From UBA11612 sp963976395 (GTDB taxonomy: Bacteria > Pseudomonadota > Alphaproteobacteria > Rhodospirillales > Rhodospirillaceae), in contig CAXBLG010000034.1 in the NCBI GenBank assembly GCA_963976395.1, forward strand, positions 1 through 31,540: 31,540 nucleotides of DNA. The letters run 5' to 3'. Below the pieces are notes generated by a model that made no database searches, was not told where the DNA came from, and saw only the letters and a program-made list of their open reading frames with translations. Made by a program: the position numbers and the translations under genes. How positions within the stretch are numbered: position 1 is the stretch's first letter; every line of letters begins with the position of its first letter. Shown piece by piece: positions 28,570 to 31,540 of the stretch.

Positions 28570-28962
28570 ATGCCTTTCATGTTGATGGAGCATGAGGTCG
28601 ATCCAGCTCAGAAAATCCTTGAGGAGGTCGGTGATCTCTCCAAGATTGAGCTGTTTAACAACCAAATTCTGGTGGGCGTTTATATCCGTCCTCAGAAGAC
28701 CAAGAGTGGTTTGTATCTTTCCGATAAGACCACTGACGAAGACCGCTTTCAGTCAAAGGTTGGCTTGCTGCTGAAGCAGGGGCCACGGGCTTTCGAGCCT
28801 AATGACGAGGGCTGGTTTGACGGCGAGACGTTCAATCTCAATGACTGGCTTGTGTTCCGTCCGTCTGACGGGTGGAGCATCACCGTTCATGGCGTTCTCT
28901 GCCGTATTTTGATTGATACCCAAGTCAAAATGCGCGTTCCAAATCCCGATGAAGTATGGTGA
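28570..28962 (+). CDS. GroES-like co-chaperonin protein
   Basis: Residues 30-120 read N-N-Q-I-L-V-G-V-Y-I-R-P-Q-K-T-K-S-G-L-Y-L, then a segment F-Q-S-K-V-G-L-L-L-K, W-L-V-F-R-P-S-D-G-W and G-V-L-C-R-I-L. This is the layout of the GroES beta-barrel with its mobile loop (K-T-K-S-G-L) that contacts GroEL. Phages such as T4 encode such a partner (gp31) to fold their major capsid protein. It is placed shortly before the scaffold and capsid genes, which fits that role. At 130 residues it is slightly longer than GroES, with a few extra residues at both ends. Confidence 0.75.
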   Translation: MPFMLMEHEVDPAQKILEEVGDLSKIELFNNQILVGVYIRPQKTKSGLYLSDKTTDEDRFQSKVGLLLKQGPRAFEPNDEGWFDGETFNLNDWLVFRPSDGWSITVHGVLCRILIDTQVKMRVPNPDEVW

Positions 28963-28972
28963 GGAGATATAA

Positions 28973-29881
28973 ATGTCTGGAAATGAAGAGCAAATGTCGT
29001 TGGATATGGGCGAAGAAGCCGCCAAAACCGATGATTCGGCTGTAGAAGTCGTTGTCGAGGCAGACGAAGCCCCGGCGGAAGCCGCTTCGGCGGCTAAAGA
29101 AGAAGACGATGTGCAGGTTCAGCTCAAAAAACTTCAGCAGAAGCTGGATGAAGAACGCCAAGCACGTCGAGAGGCCGAGAGGAGAGCGCGTGACGCCGCA
29201 GATCAGGCCAACAAAGCCTATTCTGAGGTTGAAGACACCAACCTTCAGCTAGTCGTCAATGCGATCGACACCGTTCGGCGCGAAAATGAAATCCTGAAAA
29301 GCCACTACAAAGAGGCTATGTCGGTCGGCGATTACGATCGCGCGGCTGAAATTCAGGAGTCTATGGGCTCTAATTCGGCCAAATTGCTCCAACTGGAGAA
29401 CGGTAAGGCCGCAATGGAGGCTAGGCCGCGCCCGCAGCAGGTTCCAAGTTATTCTGACCCTGTTGAAGGCTTTGCTTCTCGCCTTTCGCCTCGATCGGCT
29501 GAATGGATTCGCAAAAATCCGCAGTTCGTGACCGATCAGCGCCTGCAACAGAAGATGATTGCGGCTCACAATCTGGCTGTCGCCGATGGCTACCGGCCCG
29601 ATAGCGACGAATATTTTGAGTTTGTGGAAGACACGCTCAAAATTCGTCGTCAACAGCAGCAGGAAGCGGCTGCGGAAGTCGAATCGCCGCTTTCAAGCGC
29701 CGCAAAAGTGGCTCCCAAGCCCGCTCCGCCCGCCGCTCCGGTCAACCGCAGCTCTTCTCCGCGTGCAAACACGGTCAGATTGTCTGCGGCTGAAGCTGAA
29801 ACGGCAAAAATGTTCGGTATGACCGAGAAAGAATACGCTCAGCACAAGCTCGCGCTCCAGCGCGAAGGCAAAATGAACTGA
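28973..29881 (+). CDS. Probable scaffolding protein
   Basis: The 302-residue product has an acidic, disordered N-terminus (residues 1-48, Glu/Asp/Ala), a coiled-coil part (Q-L-K-K-L-Q-Q-K-L-D-E-E-R-Q-A-R-R-E-A) and a Pro/Ala linker before a short C-terminal helix with M-F-G-M-T-E-K-E-Y. This is the usual layout of phage scaffolds: extended helices guiding prohead assembly and a basic C-terminal hook that binds the coat protein. It stands two genes before the decoration and major capsid genes. No protease domain is seen in it. AGGAG lies 8 bases before the ATG. Confidence 0.7.
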   Translation: MSGNEEQMSLDMGEEAAKTDDSAVEVVVEADEAPAEAASAAKEEDDVQVQLKKLQQKLDEERQARREAERRARDAADQANKAYSEVEDTNLQLVVNAIDTVRRENEILKSHYKEAMSVGDYDRAAEIQESMGSNSAKLLQLENGKAAMEARPRPQQVPSYSDPVEGFASRLSPRSAEWIRKNPQFVTDQRLQQKMIAAHNLAVADGYRPDSDEYFEFVEDTLKIRRQQQQEAAAEVESPLSSAAKVAPKPAPPAAPVNRSSSPRANTVRLSAAEAETAKMFGMTEKEYAQHKLALQREGKMN

Positions 29882-29893
29882 TAGGAGCTAAAA

Positions 29894-30490
29894 ATGGAAA
29901 ATACTGCTGGTGAAGCCCCGCGTCGTCGCGGTCGTCGTCCGAAAGATGCCGATTCGGAGGTGCAAGTCGTTGAAAATGCTGTTCCTCGGGCAGAAATGAG
30001 GTCAGACATGCGTGAAGAAGACCCGTTAGAGCGCGCCCGGCGCAGAACGGCAGAACTGCGCGGCCAGTTGGAGCATGTCCAAGAGGGTGGCGACAAGTTC
30101 TACATCGACCCGAACATGGTGCCGGAAGGCTGGGCCTATGAATGGAAGCGTCGGTTGCTTCTGGGCGCTGAAGACCCGAGCCATATGGTCGAGCTGGCCC
30201 GCGCCGGCTGGGAGCCCGTGCCTTTGAACCGTGACGCCGCGCACCGCGCCATGATGCCGGCCAACTGGCCCGGCAATACGATCGAGCGTGACGGCATGTT
30301 GCTTATGGAGCGCCCGGCTGAGGTCGTTGAGGAGGCTCGCCGCCGCCATGACTACCTTGCTCGCAAGCAGGTGCGTGACAAGGAAGCCCAGATTGCCGGC
30401 ACGCCTGATGGTACGATGACCCGTGACCATGCTCAGGTTCGCCCGCAGATCAAAAAGGGCTATGAGGCTATGCCCATACCGAAGGATTAA
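29894..30490 (+). CDS. Conserved head-region protein of unknown function (198 aa)
   Basis: The N-terminus has a basic R-R-R-G-R-R-P-K, close to an AT-hook core. The middle reads F-Y-I-D-P-N-M-V-P-E-G-W-A-Y-E-W-K-R-R, then H-M-V-E-L-A-R-A-G-W-E-P-V-P and M-L-L-M-E-R-P-A-E, and it ends with I-K-K-G-Y-E-A-M-P-I-P. I recall this pattern from phages of aquatic bacteria, always near the capsid genes, with no assigned function. It may be a head-completion or DNA-associated protein. GGAG lies 7 bases before the ATG. The following sequence contains a clear terminator. Confidence 0.72.
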   Translation: MENTAGEAPRRRGRRPKDADSEVQVVENAVPRAEMRSDMREEDPLERARRRTAELRGQLEHVQEGGDKFYIDPNMVPEGWAYEWKRRLLLGAEDPSHMVELARAGWEPVPLNRDAAHRAMMPANWPGNTIERDGMLLMERPAEVVEEARRRHDYLARKQVRDKEAQIAGTPDGTMTRDHAQVRPQIKKGYEAMPIPKD

Positions 30491-30530
30491 ACCCATTTTG
30501 GGTTTTAAGGGCCACCTTCGGGTGGCCCTT
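30489..30530 (+). terminator. Tandem intrinsic terminators with UUCG loop
   Basis: AAACCCA-TTT-TGGGTTT (30489-30505) is followed by AAGGGCCACC (30507-30516), TTCG and GGTGGCCCTT (30521-30530), a perfect 10-base stem with the stable UUCG loop. It ends the unit before the decoration and capsid genes. Confidence 0.8.
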
Positions 30531-30549
30531 TACATTTCTGAGCAGTAAG

Positions 30550-30558
30550 TGGTATTTT
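30550..30558 (+). promoter_or_regulatory. Candidate extended -10 promoter for capsid genes
   Basis: TG-G-TATTTT lies 20 bases after the terminator. The hexamer matches four of six positions. It would give a leader of about 110 bases that includes two short hairpins, CCTCC/GGAGG (30588-30605) and CTCCT/AGGAG (30651-30666), the second of which masks the ribosome binding site of the 30675 gene. Confidence 0.35.
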
Positions 30559-30674
30559 ATGGATAAGGCCCTGTATGGGGTCTAATGCCTCCCCCGGTGA
30601 GGAGGTAAAACTTTCCCGGTTCTTAGTCGCCCCGGTGCGCGATGATGAACCTCCTGTAAGAAGGAGATTCCGTC

Positions 30675-31265
30675 ATGGCGAATACGAATGCGCCTTTCGG
30701 TTTCAGCCAGTACAGCGGTAACGGTTCTGCTCCGACGTATGAGCAGGTTCCCGTCCAGATCGCTTATAACGCTTCCGCCATTTACTACGGCGACCCCGTG
30801 GAACCCGACGCAAACGGTCAGGTCATCCGCAGCGACGGCACGATTGCCGCTGCTGGCATTGCCGGCGTTTTCGTTGGCTGCAAGTACCTCTCGGTGAGCC
30901 AGAAGCGCACCGTGTGGTCGAACTATTGGCCCGGTTCTGATGTTGCCTCGTCGCAGACGGTTGAAGGCTACATCGTCAACGATCCGAATGCTCGCTTTGT
31001 CGCGCAGACCGGCTCGACTGGCGCTACGCAGTCCACCGTTAACCTTCTCGTTGGTTTCGACATTGGCACGGGCAACGCCTCCAATGGTCTTTCCGGCGCG
31101 TTTGTTGACGTGACGACTGCTGCTGCTGGCACCACCACCCTTCCCTTCCGAGTTGTTGGCCTTGTCACTGAGCCTCCGGGTTCTGCTGGCACGGAAGCTG
31201 GCGCGTACAACCGCGTCATCGTGGCGTTTAACAACGTCACGACCAAGAACTTCACGGGCATCTAA
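30675..31265 (+). CDS. Head decoration / structural cement-type protein
   Basis: The 196-residue product begins MANTNAPFGFSQYSGNGS and contains C-K-Y-L-S-V-S-Q-K-R-T-V-W-S-N-Y-W-P-G-S-D and I-V-N-D-P-N-A-R-F, patterns I know from proteins paired with phage major capsid proteins. It is beta-rich with Ala/Thr/Gly-rich loops and has no membrane segment. Such proteins stabilise or decorate the expanded head. The ATG follows AAGGAG by 8 bases, in a hairpin. It is 15 bases upstream of the capsid start, so expression is coupled to the coat protein. Confidence 0.75.
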   Translation: MANTNAPFGFSQYSGNGSAPTYEQVPVQIAYNASAIYYGDPVEPDANGQVIRSDGTIAAAGIAGVFVGCKYLSVSQKRTVWSNYWPGSDVASSQTVEGYIVNDPNARFVAQTGSTGATQSTVNLLVGFDIGTGNASNGLSGAFVDVTTAAAGTTTLPFRVVGLVTEPPGSAGTEAGAYNRVIVAFNNVTTKNFTGI

Positions 31266-31280
31266 GAGGAGTAAGGACCA

Positions 31281-31540
31281 ATGGCTGTTAATCTTTCGGC
31301 TATTAAAGACCTTCTCCTCCCCGGCCTCCGTGGCGTTGAAGGCAAGTACGAGCAGATTCCGTCTCAGTACGACAAAATCTTCACCAAGCATGAGTCGAAG
31401 ATGGCTCTGGAGCGCACCGCTGAGATGCGCTACCTCGGCCTCGCCCAGCTCAAGACCGAAGGCGGCCAGACCGCCTTCGACAACGGCGCCGGCGAACGCT
31501 TCGTCTACAATCAGGAGCACACGGAAATCGCCCTTGGCTA
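31281..31540 (+). CDS. Major capsid protein, N-terminal part (cut by window end)
   Basis: The ATG has GAGGAGTAAGGA upstream. The visible 86 residues read MAVNLSAIKDLLLPGLRGVE, then QIPSQYDKIFTKHESKMALE and a segment with YLGLAQLKTEGGQTAFDN. This start, with an amphipathic helix followed by E-x-x-P-x-x-Y-D-x-I-F and M-R-Y-L-G, fits the coat proteins I know from phages of this type, usually HK97-fold. The rest lies outside the window. Its place after a scaffold, a decoration protein and a GroES-like gene supports the call. Confidence 0.75.
   Translation, partial: MAVNLSAIKDLLLPGLRGVEGKYEQIPSQYDKIFTKHESKMALERTAEMRYLGLAQLKTEGGQTAFDNGAGERFVYNQEHTEIALG

Noticed and set aside
30559..30608. Two tiny joined frames (ATG at 30559 and ATG at 30585)
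   Set aside because: They encode only 8 and 7 residues, and the first would lie before the likely transcription start; no support for translation.
1..31540. Integrase, transposase or attachment site
   Set aside because: No tyrosine or serine recombinase motif, inverted terminal repeats or tRNA-derived sequence was seen anywhere in the window.

Overview
The window is phage DNA with no host genes, and it most likely comes from a phage or prophage of an alphaproteobacterium. The host call rests mainly on a GcrA-family protein (5346-5873), because GcrA is an alphaproteobacterial cell-cycle transcription factor. The portal protein looks P22-like and the tail-side genes resemble ejection proteins followed by a fibre, so a short-tailed (podovirus-like) virion is the best guess. 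No tail sheath, tape measure, integrase, insertion sequence, tRNA or CRISPR array is visible. The window begins inside one virion gene and ends inside the major capsid gene, so it is about half or more of a larger genome.

Layout: (1) 1-4949, plus strand: end of a virion protein, an 809-residue AT-rich virion/ejection-type protein, and a tail fibre with a self-cleaving S74 chaperone tail. (2) 4936-10260, minus strand: a tightly overlapping leftward early operon with an ERF annealing protein, a YqaJ exonuclease, a small protein ending in an SSB-like acidic tip, a PD-(D/E)XK-like protein, HNH nuclease, DUF6378-like protein, secreted transglycosylase, a tiny membrane protein, the GcrA homologue and small unknowns. 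(3) 10261-10363: a divergent control region with two back-to-back perfect TTGACA boxes and a Cro-type operator. (4) 10364-14625, plus strand: Cro-like repressor, RusA resolvase, small unknowns, a DUF1376 replication protein with a candidate embedded origin, a loader-like protein, and two conserved phage proteins, one with RAMP/Cas7-like traits. (5) 14640-15240: a striking noncoding array of degenerate 4-6-nt GG-led repeats. (6) 15259-16601: a DnaA domain IV protein, two small leftward genes, and a 29-residue membrane peptide. (7) 16618-31540, plus strand: the late packaging and head operon, opening with an extended -10 promoter and a foldable leader, then small and large terminase, portal, a GP88-domain protein, a polyvalent protein with an ADP-ribosyltransferase-like end, a very basic Gly/Lys/Pro-rich protein, a GroES-like protein, a scaffold-like protein, a decoration-type protein and the major capsid protein.

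How it fits together: leftward transcription supplies recombination and host-takeover functions, rightward transcription supplies regulation and replication, and a separate late unit builds and fills the head. Several late proteins share a short [YF]AxGGxV-type motif, which suggests a common processing or docking signal. The most unusual elements are the GG-repeat array with its neighbours, the structured RNA-like leader in front of the terminase, the GcrA homologue, and the shared GG motif. All identifications are from reading the sequence and family knowledge; no search was run.
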